The notes below the pieces were generated by a model, which saw nothing but the letters and a program-made list of their open reading frames with translations, did not search any database and was not told the DNA's origin. A DNA stretch of 64,000 bases from Rhodohalobacter sulfatireducens (GTDB taxonomy: Bacteria; Bacteroidota; Rhodothermia; Balneolales; Balneolaceae): the NCBI RefSeq assembly GCF_022012475.1, contig NZ_JAKLWS010000001.1:62001-126000 (forward strand). Reading direction: 5' to 3'. The position numbers and the translations under genes were made by a program. Shown here one piece after another: positions 48,999-58,590 of this stretch. Every line of letters starts with the position of its first letter. Positions within the stretch are counted from its first letter, which is position 1.

Positions 48999-50357
48999 TT
49001 ACAGGTCGAAATCTCCTCGTTTTTTCCTGAAAAAATAGTCTTTGCTGGCATCGACCACTCGTGGTGCTAATAAAATAGTCCCGATCATGGTGGGAATTGC
49101 CATCATGGCAAACATGCCATCTATGACGTTTACAACGATATCGATTGTGGTAATGGATCCAAGAAAAATAGTTAACACATAAAAGTAATTGTAGTAGTGC
49201 TGCTTATCAGCACCTGCAAGAAAATTCAGGCATTTTGATCCGTAGTAGGAATAGGTAAACATTGTTGTAATACTGAAAATAAAAACACATAAAATCAGCA
49301 GATAAACACCCACTGTTGGTAGAGCTGTTTCGAAAGCAACAGCCGTCATAGTAATTCCGTCAACAGTATTATCTGTCCAGGCGCCGGTCATCAGGAGAGC
49401 CAGGGCTGTCATCGAACAGATTAAAATAGTATCGATGGCGGGTTCGAGCATACCTACGAGTCCCTCCCGCACAGGCTCAACCGTCTTGGCCGCCCCGTGT
49501 GCCATCGCTTCAGTTCCGATACCGGCTTCATTTGAAAATGCTCCCCGCCGAACCCCATTGGATATTACTACCCATAAAGCGCCCCCCGCAGCTGCGTTTC
49601 CGGTAAAAGCATCACTCACGATTAGTGCCAAATACCGGGGTACTTCAGTGATATTGGCAATCAGTATATATACAACAGTAAATACGTAAATGATTACCAT
49701 AAGTGGAACCGCCCGGGAGGCAACACTTCCGATCCGTTTAATACCGCCAAATATCACAAGAGATACAAGTGTAACTAAAATAATCCCAACTATAATATCT
49801 GATAATCGAAATCCCTCAGCGGTTAACATTGAATCAGACAATATCATTGTATTATAACCAAGCAAAGAATGTTCAGCGATTACCGTATCCCGAACAATTT
49901 GGGTGAGCTGGTTAGCCTGGAATAATGGAGCGCAACCAATCAAACCGGCCAAACTGAAGAACATGGCTAATGGCTTCCACTTTTTGCCCAGACCTTCGGT
50001 AATATAATACATCGGTCCGCCCTGTACTTTACCATTGGTGTCTTTCCCCCTGTACATAATAGAGAGCGTACAGGTAAAAAACTTCGTTGCCATGCCAACA
50101 ATTGCAGTAATCCACATCCAAAAAATGGCCCCGGGGCCACCCACACCAAGAGCAATGGCCACCCCACTGATATTTCCCATACCAATGGTAGCGGCCATTG
50201 TACTTGATAAAGCCTGGAAGTGGTTGATATCTCCCGGAGCGTTGGGATCGTCGTACTTACCGGTTAGGATTTCAACGCCGTGTTTAAAGTTTCTATACGG
50301 CATGAAACGGCTAAAAATCAGGAAGAAGATACCTCCGCCAACTAACAAAACCAGCAT
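48999..50357 (-). CDS. Sodium:alanine symporter family (AGCS) transporter
   Basis: 452 residues from the ATG at 50357, but this start cuts into the first family helix. In frame upstream, back to 50432, there are 25 more codons without a stop, ending in VTFANYAWGTP directly before MLVLLVGGGIFF. The W-G-x-P-x-L-V-L-L-x-G block is the conserved AGCS opening, so the true start is upstream and must be a non-ATG codon, for example CTG at 50414 or ATT at 50399. Later motifs: GDINHFQALSSTMAATIGMGNISGVA (short pieces), KVQGGPMYYITEGLG and GAFSNEAGIGTEAMAHGAAKT. It takes up alanine or glycine with Na+. Confidence 0.9.
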   Translation of the reverse strand: MLVLLVGGGIFFLIFSRFMPYRNFKHGVEILTGKYDDPNAPGDINHFQALSSTMAATIGMGNISGVAIALGVGGPGAIFWMWITAIVGMATKFFTCTLSIMYRGKDTNGKVQGGPMYYITEGLGKKWKPLAMFFSLAGLIGCAPLFQANQLTQIVRDTVIAEHSLLGYNTMILSDSMLTAEGFRLSDIIVGIILVTLVSLVIFGGIKRIGSVASRAVPLMVIIYVFTVVYILIANITEVPRYLALIVSDAFTGNAAAGGALWVVISNGVRRGAFSNEAGIGTEAMAHGAAKTVEPVREGLVGMLEPAIDTILICSMTALALLMTGAWTDNTVDGITMTAVAFETALPTVGVYLLILCVFIFSITTMFTYSYYGSKCLNFLAGADKQHYYNYFYVLTIFLGSITTIDIVVNVIDGMFAMMAIPTMIGTILLAPRVVDASKDYFFRKKRGDFDL

Positions 50358-50427
50358 GGGGGTTCCCCACGCGTAATTCGCAAAAGTAACAGCAATCTGC
50401 TCTAATGTTTCCAGGAGACCAGGAGAT

Positions 50428-50919
50428 TTAGTTTAATAATTCAGCGGACTTACTCATTCGTGCGAAGTGAATATAGTCAATCGCAGGCGGTTTAATATCA
50501 CAATTTCTGAGAAAAAGTGAAATCTGTGCCCTGTGATGTTGTCCGTGAATAATCAAATGATTGCAAATCTCCCAAACTGTATTGTTGAAACTTGCACCGT
50601 TTGAATTTTGATAATGGATCTCCGTATTGAGGTCAACTTCATGGTCCGCAATAAAATCCATCCATTTCTGATTGGCTTTTCTTGCTTTACTTTTAAGGAT
50701 CTCCAAATCGTGATCGTCCCAAATACCAACTTCATTTTCTGTTGAACTCTTGATGACTCGGCGGTACCAAATTTTTTGTGCATTAATAATATGCGAGAGA
50801 AGGGAGATACATGTTTCTTGTTCTTTGAATGGTGCGTTTTCTGTTACCAGATCTACCAATGTATTTGTGCACCACAAATCGAATTGGAACAGGTGCTGCA
50901 TTTTTTGTCTTTCATCCAT
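50428..50919 (-). CDS. DinB family protein
   Basis: 163 residues, a four-helix bundle of the DinB/YfiT type: LFQFDLWCTNTLVDLVTEN, CISLLSHIINAQKIWYRRVI, and WEICNHLIIHGQHHRAQISLFLR with the three His residues (the H in LLSHI plus HGQHHR) that bind a metal. DinB proteins are metal-dependent and include bacillithiol transferases; the substrate here is unknown. Its stop lies four bases inside the upstream extension of the AGCS gene, so the symporter is probably in the same transcript. Confidence 0.88.
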   Translation of the reverse strand: MDERQKMQHLFQFDLWCTNTLVDLVTENAPFKEQETCISLLSHIINAQKIWYRRVIKSSTENEVGIWDDHDLEILKSKARKANQKWMDFIADHEVDLNTEIHYQNSNGASFNNTVWEICNHLIIHGQHHRAQISLFLRNCDIKPPAIDYIHFARMSKSAELLN

Positions 50920-50934
50920 AATTATACTCTCAAT

Positions 50935-51615
50935 TTATATTGCTATTCCATAATAACGTGAAATTCCGCTCAAAATAAATTGAACGGCTATTGCCAAAGC
51001 AATGAAGCCCATCAGGCGTGTCATAATATTCAGGCCGGTAGGCCCGATATATTTTGCCGAGATGGGTGCTAATCGCAGAATGCCATAAGTAATCAACACA
51101 ACCAACACGATAGAGCCCCCGTTGATCAGGTAATCGGTAACACCGTCGGCTTGTGTTGCAAACCCTATGACAACCGCAATACTACCGGGGCCCGAAAGCA
51201 GAGGCAAGGCAAGCGGACTGAAAGATACATCCTCTTTTTGCATTGCTGCTACTTCATCCTCCTTTGTCAATTTTCTTCCGCTTGTCTCGGGATTCAGCAT
51301 AGCATAAGCCGCTCTCATAATAATGAGACCTCCTGCAATCCGGATTCCAGCCAATGATATCCCAAAAAAGCTGAGGATAAATGTCCCTATCAGAAGAAAA
51401 GTGATAAGAACCCCTAACATATAGAAGCTCGCCTTTTTTGCCGTTTGAACCCGTTCTTCATCACTAAACCGATCTGTTAGTGATAAAAATACCGGCATAG
51501 CTGCTACCGGATTTACTACGGAAAAGAGTGATGTAAAACTTGCGAAAAGTAAACCTCCAATGCCCAACAAAGTAGATGTATGTTCTGGTATATTCTCTGC
51601 GATTCCTTCTAACAT
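50935..51615 (-). CDS. MarC family membrane protein
   Basis: 226 residues, six transmembrane helices. Family marks: FSVVNPVAAMPVFLSL near the N-terminus, GIRIAGGLIIMRAAYAML, FSPLALPLLSGPGSIAVVIGFA and a terminal LNIMTRLMGFIALAIAVQFIL. MarC proteins were once thought to be antibiotic-resistance proteins; their function is unresolved. An atypical feature is the N-terminal 20-residue leader (EGIAENIPEHTST). Fifteen bases from the DinB gene, probably one operon. Confidence 0.92.
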   Translation of the reverse strand: MLEGIAENIPEHTSTLLGIGGLLFASFTSLFSVVNPVAAMPVFLSLTDRFSDEERVQTAKKASFYMLGVLITFLLIGTFILSFFGISLAGIRIAGGLIIMRAAYAMLNPETSGRKLTKEDEVAAMQKEDVSFSPLALPLLSGPGSIAVVIGFATQADGVTDYLINGGSIVLVVLITYGILRLAPISAKYIGPTGLNIMTRLMGFIALAIAVQFILSGISRYYGIAI

Positions 51616-51639
51616 ACTCTAAAGATAGAGATGATTATA

Positions 51640-53154
51640 TCAATTTTGAACAGTGAATTTTAATAAATGCTCACCAAGTCTCCTGGAAAGTCCCAGGATG
51701 GTAAAAGTTGGAGAGTAGGATGGGCCTGTAGGAAAAACAGAAGAACTTGCTATAAACAAATTATCTGTTCCAAATACTTTACAGTTTTTATCTACAACTC
51801 CATTAAGTGGGTTATCCGCCATTCGGGTTGTACCCATTTGGTGGGCAGCATCGGTCATGTTTTCCAGGGAAGGTGGTTTATCACCAAATTCAAATTCCCC
51901 CATTCCGGCTTCATTTAAACGTGTTTCCAAAAGTTCAACTGTTTTAGAAATGGAGTTCCGATCCTGGTCTGTAAAACACCAGTTAACCTCTAATTTCCGC
52001 TGGCCTAAACTATCCAATTCATTTCCAAGTGTTACGCGACTCTCTTTTTGCGGAACCTGTTCTGTAACAAACTTTACACGATACTTTGAAACTACACCAT
52101 TCTGATCCTTGATCGTAAATGGATTCAGCTTTAACCTTCTCTTCAATCTCTCTTTCCAATTTTCATAGACCGGCTTTAAATACAGCACGTGCTCAAGTAG
52201 CTGGTATTCACTCTGCGTTTTATCATCGAGGGCAAAACAGATTCCAAACCGGGGTTTTGGTTTGTATTGAAATTCTTTTGCGAACTTCTGAATGAGAGGT
52301 CCGGGCTTAAGAGTCCCCGTATGATGTTTGGGATGATCCGTATAATACCGACCTACCAGATCGTGCTCATTTCCAATTCCGTTGGGTAGCTGATTATCAG
52401 ACAGCAATAATAGGCGGGCGGCCTCGAATGCTCCCGTTGCTAATATAAAATGCTTGCCTTGAACCGTTAATTGCTTTCCTTCAACCGATTTACACTTTAC
52501 CTTTTTCACGCTGTTCAGTGAATTGCCCAATAATAATTCGACAGCCGTTGCACCTAATATCACATGCAGGTTATCCGATTTCTGCATTTCATCCCCGAAT
52601 CGTTGGACTGTTCGGGTTGGCTTGTCTTCCCAATAAAAACTACTCAACTTTAATCCGGCCTTGTTGAGTCTCGATCGTAAATCAACAATTTCCGTCCTGA
52701 ATGGTTCTTCCTCTAGATCCCCAAAATGATAATCCTTTGTGGCCGACCGATAATGTTCAAGGAGATCTTCAAATTCAATGGGCCAGCCGCTGTCAGGAAT
52801 CCACTCTCGCCCGTCAAAATCAGAAGGCTGAAAAAATTTCCATTTGCCTGTCCAAACATTACTTGTTCCGCCAAACTGCCGCACCCGGCTCACTCCTCTT
52901 AAATGAGGCTTCAGGTATTGGTGATAATAGGAGTTAGGATTCATCTCACGATGTGGCTTACCTAAAAAATGAACCTCATTCAGTGCCTGTATTTTTGGGT
53001 TGAACTGTTCTCTGCCACTTTCCAACAAGATCACTTTTTTTCCATGCCGCGCCAGGAATGTTGAAATTTCAGCTCCTGCAATCCCGGAGCCGATAACTAT
53101 CACTTCTCCCTTCGGTTTTTCTCCCTCCCTAAAATCAAGAATATCAGAAATCAT
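51640..53154 (-). CDS. GMC family FAD-dependent oxidoreductase
   Basis: 504 residues. N-terminal FAD motif VIVIGSGIAGAEISTFLARHG, then GTSNVWTGKWKFF, ILATGAFEAARLLLLSDN, DHPKHHTGTLK and the C-terminal GMC block AAHQMGTTRMADNPLNGVVD plus FPTGPSYSPTFTILGLSRRL. No signal peptide. The family oxidises alcohols or sugars; the His active-site residue is expected in GPSYSPTF context but the substrate is unknown. Stands at the end of the minus-strand group, 25 bases from marC. Confidence 0.88.
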   Translation of the reverse strand: MISDILDFREGEKPKGEVIVIGSGIAGAEISTFLARHGKKVILLESGREQFNPKIQALNEVHFLGKPHREMNPNSYYHQYLKPHLRGVSRVRQFGGTSNVWTGKWKFFQPSDFDGREWIPDSGWPIEFEDLLEHYRSATKDYHFGDLEEEPFRTEIVDLRSRLNKAGLKLSSFYWEDKPTRTVQRFGDEMQKSDNLHVILGATAVELLLGNSLNSVKKVKCKSVEGKQLTVQGKHFILATGAFEAARLLLLSDNQLPNGIGNEHDLVGRYYTDHPKHHTGTLKPGPLIQKFAKEFQYKPKPRFGICFALDDKTQSEYQLLEHVLYLKPVYENWKERLKRRLKLNPFTIKDQNGVVSKYRVKFVTEQVPQKESRVTLGNELDSLGQRKLEVNWCFTDQDRNSISKTVELLETRLNEAGMGEFEFGDKPPSLENMTDAAHQMGTTRMADNPLNGVVDKNCKVFGTDNLFIASSSVFPTGPSYSPTFTILGLSRRLGEHLLKFTVQN

Positions 53155-53304
53155 ATGCTGTCAACTAAAAATAAGCCCATATGGGAATATCACTTCAAAT
53201 CCCATTGTTTATATTGAGATTGGATCAACTAATACAAATTATAACACTATTCGAACGATAGAATCTTTATTTTTTCCTCCTAACTTCAAAACTTTATCGA
53301 ATGC

Positions 53305-53760
53305 ATGAATAAAGAATCCATACTTCAACATGTCGAAAAAATTGTTCAAAACAACAGTGAACGTGATGAAAAACTAAAGGCAATTTGTGAACTGTTAGAC
53401 CAAGAAATTGACCTGTTCGACTGGACCGGGTTTTACCTGGCCTCTGAGGAGGAGGAACGGATGCTGGTTCTTGGACCCTATGTGGGCGAAGAGACGGATC
53501 ACACCAAGATTCCATATGGCAGAGGTATCTGCGGGCAAGCGGCCGAAACGCTCGATACGTTTGTGGTTCAGGATGTTAACCAAGCTGATAATTACCTGGC
53601 TTGCAGTATTCATGTTCAGTCTGAAATTGTGGTTCCGATTATGAAGGGTGATAAGTTTGTCGGCGAACTCGACATTGATTCTCACACGAAGGATGCTATC
53701 ACTCCTGAGTTAAGAGAGTTGTGTGAAGGAATCTGCAAAAAAATTTCAGTGATCTTTTAG
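53305..53760 (+). CDS. GAF domain protein, fRMsr-like
   Basis: 151 residues, single GAF domain. It matches free methionine-R-sulfoxide reductase (fRMsr) closely: FDWTGFYL, LVLGPYVGEETDHTKIPYGRGICGQAAE in parts, QDVNQADNYLACSIHVQSEIVVPI and VGELDIDSHTKDA. Compared with E. coli fRMsr, C118 (here C100, LAC) and C94 (here C76, GICG) are kept, while the third cysteine (C84) is replaced in the TDHTKI segment. Activity on free Met-R-sulfoxide is plausible with a two-cysteine mechanism but not proven. Cytosolic. Confidence 0.85.
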   Translation: MNKESILQHVEKIVQNNSERDEKLKAICELLDQEIDLFDWTGFYLASEEEERMLVLGPYVGEETDHTKIPYGRGICGQAAETLDTFVVQDVNQADNYLACSIHVQSEIVVPIMKGDKFVGELDIDSHTKDAITPELRELCEGICKKISVIF

Positions 53761-54013
53761 ATTTTTCTCTCATGATCAGCTTTTCTTCAGTTTTGCTACT
53801 TATTCTTCTAACGAATTGCAAAAAATTTTAAAAGAACCAAACGTTTAAATTTCTTGTTCGTCTAAGGAACTAACCATCTGCCATTTGTAATAAGTTTTTA
53901 AAAATGGCAAAGATACTGTTAATAAATCGTGTAAAGGTTAATAGTTGCATGTAATGTGCGTACTATTCATCGCTGCAAGCTAACATGGAAATCAATCAAA
54001 CTACATTAGACCG

Positions 54014-55273
54014 TTGAAAACACTCTATAAAAGTATTACAACTATCATCTTACTAACCGCACTTATCTCGTGTGGCGGAGGGGAGACAGAACAAACTCAA
54101 TTCCAGGGATTTGGGAATTTTGGGGGACAAGAAGCTATTAGTGTAGAAGCTATGCCTGTTCAAAACAGTACCATCTCTGAGCAGGTAAGTGCTTTTGGGA
54201 ATATCCAAACAGAAGACCTCATTGAAATTGTTCCACAGGTATCTAATCGAATTATTGAAATTCATGCAGACCTGGGCGATAATGTTAGCCGGGGACAATT
54301 GTTGGCCGAAATTTATGAAGCTCCATTCCGTGAAGCTGTTCAACAGGCAGAAGCTCAAGTCCGCCAGGCACGTGCAACCCTGGATCGCGACAGTACAGAA
54401 CTGGGTCGGCAGGAGCAACTGTTTGAAAGGGATGTAATCAGCCGAGCTGAATATGAAACGGCACGAAGTACTTACCTGAACAGCCTGGCACAGTTTGAAT
54501 CTGCTGAAGCCACACTGGCTCAGAGCCGGGAAGATCTGGAAAATACAGATATCGTTTCACCGGTTTATGGCGTTGTGTTGAGCCGGTCAGTTTCTGAAGG
54601 CGATCTTGCAACCACCGGAACCACGCTCTTTGAAATCGCAAACCTTACCGGGTTCGAAACGCGAGTGTTTCTGCCCATACAAGATTGGGAACGTATTGAG
54701 ATCGGTCAGCCGGTATCGATGGCACTTTCCACCGCGGGAGACGGAATCGCCGAGGGAGTTGTATCGATGAAAAGTCCACGGCTGGATCCCACAACAGGGC
54801 TTGGCGAAGTGGTTATCTCTCTCACGAATACCTCTTCATCTGTGTATCAAGGTGCTTTGGTTCAGGCTCGTATCAATCTTCAAACTAAAGAAAATGTAGT
54901 TGTTATTCCGCGATCGGCTCTGGTTGAAAAAGTAGAGACTTACATTGAGCCAGAAACCGGAACCATCGAATTGCAGCGATCCTATTCTGCATTCGTAACC
55001 CAGGGAGACACTTCCGCCGTTCGGCGAGATCTAGAATTGGGTATTGAACAGGGAGATCGTATCGAGGTTATCAATGGACTTGAGCCCGGCGACCAACTCG
55101 TGGTTACAGGACAGCAAAGTCTTGAGGATGGGTCTCCGATTCAAATTGCGGGCAGCACACCCTCGCTCACTGCGGAGTCTGATACAACAAATACAGTGGG
55201 CAGTGAATCCAGGCGACCCGGTGGCGGTGCGGATTCTGAGCAGTCTGATACACAACAAGCCGAACAGAATTAA
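54014..55273 (+). CDS. RND efflux periplasmic adaptor (membrane fusion protein)
   Basis: 419 residues with a TTG start; no in-frame ATG occurs nearby. The first 20 residues are a lipoprotein signal (IILLTALISC, lipobox C20). Layout: beta-barrel and lipoyl halves (QNSTISEQVSAFGNI; IEIHADLGDNVSRGQLLAEI), a coiled-coil hairpin (about residues 108-165, AVQQAEAQVRQARATLDRD; EYETARSTYLNSLAQFESAE) and a C-terminal membrane-proximal domain. The tail is Ser/Asp/Gly-rich (about residues 385-419). It joins the RND permeases to an outer-membrane channel not encoded here. First gene of a three-gene operon. Confidence 0.93.
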   Translation: MKTLYKSITTIILLTALISCGGGETEQTQFQGFGNFGGQEAISVEAMPVQNSTISEQVSAFGNIQTEDLIEIVPQVSNRIIEIHADLGDNVSRGQLLAEIYEAPFREAVQQAEAQVRQARATLDRDSTELGRQEQLFERDVISRAEYETARSTYLNSLAQFESAEATLAQSREDLENTDIVSPVYGVVLSRSVSEGDLATTGTTLFEIANLTGFETRVFLPIQDWERIEIGQPVSMALSTAGDGIAEGVVSMKSPRLDPTTGLGEVVISLTNTSSSVYQGALVQARINLQTKENVVVIPRSALVEKVETYIEPETGTIELQRSYSAFVTQGDTSAVRRDLELGIEQGDRIEVINGLEPGDQLVVTGQQSLEDGSPIQIAGSTPSLTAESDTTNTVGSESRRPGGGADSEQSDTQQAEQN

Positions 55274-55287
55274 AGCATTGGTTTGAT

Positions 55288-58200
55288 ATGAATAATCTTC
55301 CAAAATTAGCAGTAGACAGGCCGGTAACTTTTTTGATGATCAGTATTATCCTGGTCGGGTTTGGCCTGTATGGGTTGAACAATTTGCGGCTGAACCTCTA
55401 CCCGGACGTTTCCTTCCCGACAATTACCGTTTATACAACTTATGAAGGTGTTGCCCCCGAAGATATTGAAGCCCTCATCACCCGCCCCATCGAAGAACAG
55501 GTTGGAAGTATTTCGGGTGTGAGGCGTGTACGATCTCTTTCAAGCCAGGGATCATCAGTTGTAAAACTGAATTTCAATTGGGGTACGGATCTTTTTATTG
55601 CCGAAACTGAAGTCCGAAAACGGCTCGATATGATTCGGCGTACTTTGCCCGATGAAGTCGATCAGCCCATTGTGTTTTCTTATGATCCAAATGATGAACC
55701 GGTCATTGTATTGGCCCTGACTTCCAATACGCGAAGTCCGCGCGAACTTCGCACGCTTGCCACGCGCCAGATCGAGCAGCGAATTGAGCGTATTAACGGG
55801 ATCGCTTCCGCTGAGACAGCCGGCGGATACGACAGGCAGATCAACGTGCGGCTGAGTAATGACCAGATGAGGCGTTACAATATTGACATTGCCACCATCT
55901 CCAGCCGCCTTCAGCAAGAAAATGTGCAGGTGCCGGCCGGCGAGTTAGTGGAAGGTGAAACGGTCTTCTCACTTCGAACCATCGGGGATTTCAGGAATAT
56001 AGATCAAATTAAAAATAGCATTGTCGCTGTTACGGATGGTGGTAACCCGGTGTACCTCGACGATGTTTCCAATGTGGAAGATGGCATTGCACAACCGATT
56101 GGAAATGTTCGTGTCCAGGGAAACGAAGGCATAATTCTTAATATCTACAAACAGAGCGACAGTAATATTGTTACAGCAGCAAGTGGTGTTTTAGAATCAC
56201 TTGGTGAGATTCGAAGCGTAATCCCTTCCGATGTAAATCTTGAAGTGCTTACTAACAGGGCTGACTTTATCAATATGTCCATCCAAAACCTGCTTTATAC
56301 AGGTTTACAGGCCATCGCCTTGGTCATAATTATACTTCTGATTTTCCTGCGTAACGGTCGCTCTGCACTTATCGTAGCGATCTCAATCCCAATATCAATC
56401 ATCGCCACATTCAGCATCATGGATCTCTCTGATGTGAGCCTCAATATCATTTCACTCTCGGGTTTAACTTTGGCTGTGGGCCTCGTAGTGGATAATGCCG
56501 TGGTTGTTTTGGAAAATATCTTCCGTTTCCGGGAGGAAGGGACTGACGGTAAAAAATCAGCTGTTTCGGGAGCACAGGAAGTTGCTTCACCCGTAATAGT
56601 ATCAACACTTACCACACTTGTAGTGTTTTTGCCGATCTTGTTTGTTCCCGGAATTGCGGGTCTTCTTTTCCGTGATATGGCGCTCACGATATCCTTTGCC
56701 CTGATCGTATCTGTATTAGTGGCAATTACGCTGATTCCGGTACTCAGCTCAAGAATTTTCGATACTACTATTATCAACGCTGACAAGAAAGACCCTTCAA
56801 GCAATCTGCTGAAAAAGATTCTGGTTTGGAGAAGAAAAAATCTGTTTACCCGAATTGCATCTATTCCTCTCTTCCTGCTTTACGCCATAGCGTGGCCTTT
56901 TTTAAAGATTTGGGGATGGATTGCAAAAACATCAAAAAACTTCTTTAGCCAGCGAGTTGCCCCAACTTTAAGCAGAGCACTTGATCGACTCGAAAATACT
57001 TATAAAAACCACTTAGAAATAGCGCTATCAAGAAGCGGATGGGTGGTTGCCGGAGCCTTTGGCCTGCTATTTCTGTCATTGCCGATTTACTACATGCTTG
57101 GAGGAGAATTTTTTCCCCAGGTAGATGAGAACTTTATCATCCTTGAGGTTCAGCGAGAACCGGGCGTTAGCCTTCTTGAACTTGAGCGTACCATCAAGCA
57201 GGCTGAAATTATTATTGAAGATGAGGTCCCGGAAGCACGATTGATAGTTTCAGATTATGGTGATAAGACCGGAATCGAAGGCGCCGATAATCCGGGCGGT
57301 AACCAGGGACGAATACGTGTAGAGCTGGTGCCGATTTCTGAACGCGATCGTACTCAGATGGAGATTACAGATGATGTGCTGGATGAACTACGAATTGTGC
57401 CGGGAGCTAATATCCGCGAACTGCGTGAAGATCCACTCAGCCCCGATGGAGAAACCGGACTTATTGTTCAGGTTTTTGGGTACGAACAGACTGTGAAGAA
57501 AGAACTGGCTGAAGGCGTTATGAATGAGCTGACCAATATTGAAGGAATTGTAAGTGTATTCAGTTCTGCCGATCAGGGCCGGCCCGAGTTACGAGTGGAG
57601 ATGGACCGGGAGCGAATCTCACGTGTGGGTATGACTACTTCGCAGGTAGCAAGTGCTCTCAGCAACGCCGTTCAGGGAGACATTGCTACCACATTTGTTG
57701 ACCAGGGACTTGAATTTGAAGTACTGGTGGAAACGGCCGCAATCGATAAATCGAAATCCACCGATTTGCAGGAACTCCAAATCCAAACCCCCAACGGCGG
57801 ATGGATGCCTTTGAAAAATCTCGCGAATATTCAGAGATATACAGGTCCATCTAACATACTGAGAATTAACCAGGAACGGATGGTTGAGGTTCAGGCTAAT
57901 TTAGGAAATCTAGACCTGCAAACAGCCACAGAACTTGCCAGGCAGCAACTGGAGTCAATGGAGTGGCCTACGGGTTATCGCTATGAGCTTGGCGGTTCAG
58001 CCCAGGAACAACGGGAGTCATTTCAGTTTTTGCTTTATGCGTTTATTATCGCCGGTATTCTTACATACATGGTGATGGCCTCTATGTTCGAAAGCTTGGT
58101 TGAACCGTTCATTATTCTTGTTACCATTCCACTGGCTGTAACCGGTGTTCTGCTCATATTATGGATTACGTCCACCCCGGTCAGCGTTACCGCCATGGTG

Positions 58201-58572
58201 GGTCTTGTACTACTGACAGGAATTGTGGTGAACAATGGAATTGTAATGATCGACTATATCAAAATATTACAATCACGCGGACAGTCTCGTTATCAGGCCA
58301 TCGTAAACGGTGCCAGTCGAAGGTTGAGGCCTATCTTGATGACAGCCTTTACTACGATTCTGGCGATGGTTCCGCTTGCACTGCAACTTGGTTCAGGTGC
58401 CGAAACCTGGAGCCCGATGGCACGATCCGTTATTGGCGGTCTTGCCATGTCTACGGTATTGATGCTATTTGCTGTACCCTGCATGTATTACATCATCAAT
58501 AGTTTGGTAGAGAAAGCGGGCTTCGATTCAATACACAAAGAAGATCCACTCCATGAGTCGTTTAAAGATTAA
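55288..58572 (+). CDS. RND efflux permease 1 (HAE-1-like)
   Basis: 1094 residues, 12 transmembrane helices with two large periplasmic loops after helices 1 and 7. Family marks: LAVDRPVTFLMISIILVGFGLYGL near the N-terminus, YTTYEGVAPEDIEALITRPIEEQVG in parts, GLVVDNAVVVLENIFRFREEG and GIVVNNGIVMIDYIKIL. AcrB-type proton relay residues D407 D408 and K940 read D402 N403 and N here. An extra hydrophobic segment occurs between helices 6 and 7 (IASIPLFLLYAIAWPFLKIWG). The gene starts 14 bases after the adaptor and is followed by a second permease, so a heteromeric pump is likely. Confidence 0.93.
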   Translation: MNNLPKLAVDRPVTFLMISIILVGFGLYGLNNLRLNLYPDVSFPTITVYTTYEGVAPEDIEALITRPIEEQVGSISGVRRVRSLSSQGSSVVKLNFNWGTDLFIAETEVRKRLDMIRRTLPDEVDQPIVFSYDPNDEPVIVLALTSNTRSPRELRTLATRQIEQRIERINGIASAETAGGYDRQINVRLSNDQMRRYNIDIATISSRLQQENVQVPAGELVEGETVFSLRTIGDFRNIDQIKNSIVAVTDGGNPVYLDDVSNVEDGIAQPIGNVRVQGNEGIILNIYKQSDSNIVTAASGVLESLGEIRSVIPSDVNLEVLTNRADFINMSIQNLLYTGLQAIALVIIILLIFLRNGRSALIVAISIPISIIATFSIMDLSDVSLNIISLSGLTLAVGLVVDNAVVVLENIFRFREEGTDGKKSAVSGAQEVASPVIVSTLTTLVVFLPILFVPGIAGLLFRDMALTISFALIVSVLVAITLIPVLSSRIFDTTIINADKKDPSSNLLKKILVWRRKNLFTRIASIPLFLLYAIAWPFLKIWGWIAKTSKNFFSQRVAPTLSRALDRLENTYKNHLEIALSRSGWVVAGAFGLLFLSLPIYYMLGGEFFPQVDENFIILEVQREPGVSLLELERTIKQAEIIIEDEVPEARLIVSDYGDKTGIEGADNPGGNQGRIRVELVPISERDRTQMEITDDVLDELRIVPGANIRELREDPLSPDGETGLIVQVFGYEQTVKKELAEGVMNELTNIEGIVSVFSSADQGRPELRVEMDRERISRVGMTTSQVASALSNAVQGDIATTFVDQGLEFEVLVETAAIDKSKSTDLQELQIQTPNGGWMPLKNLANIQRYTGPSNILRINQERMVEVQANLGNLDLQTATELARQQLESMEWPTGYRYELGGSAQEQRESFQFLLYAFIIAGILTYMVMASMFESLVEPFIILVTIPLAVTGVLLILWITSTPVSVTAMVGLVLLTGIVVNNGIVMIDYIKILQSRGQSRYQAIVNGASRRLRPILMTAFTTILAMVPLALQLGSGAETWSPMARSVIGGLAMSTVLMLFAVPCMYYIINSLVEKAGFDSIHKEDPLHESFKD

Positions 58573-58590
58573 GATTTAAGGTTTAGAAAA

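Noticed and set aside
53770-53829. 19-codon frame resembling a tiny lipoprotein (ends LLTNCKKF)
   Set aside because: It has a hydrophobic stretch and a Cys like a lipobox, but no Shine-Dalgarno and too little length to assess; likely chance.
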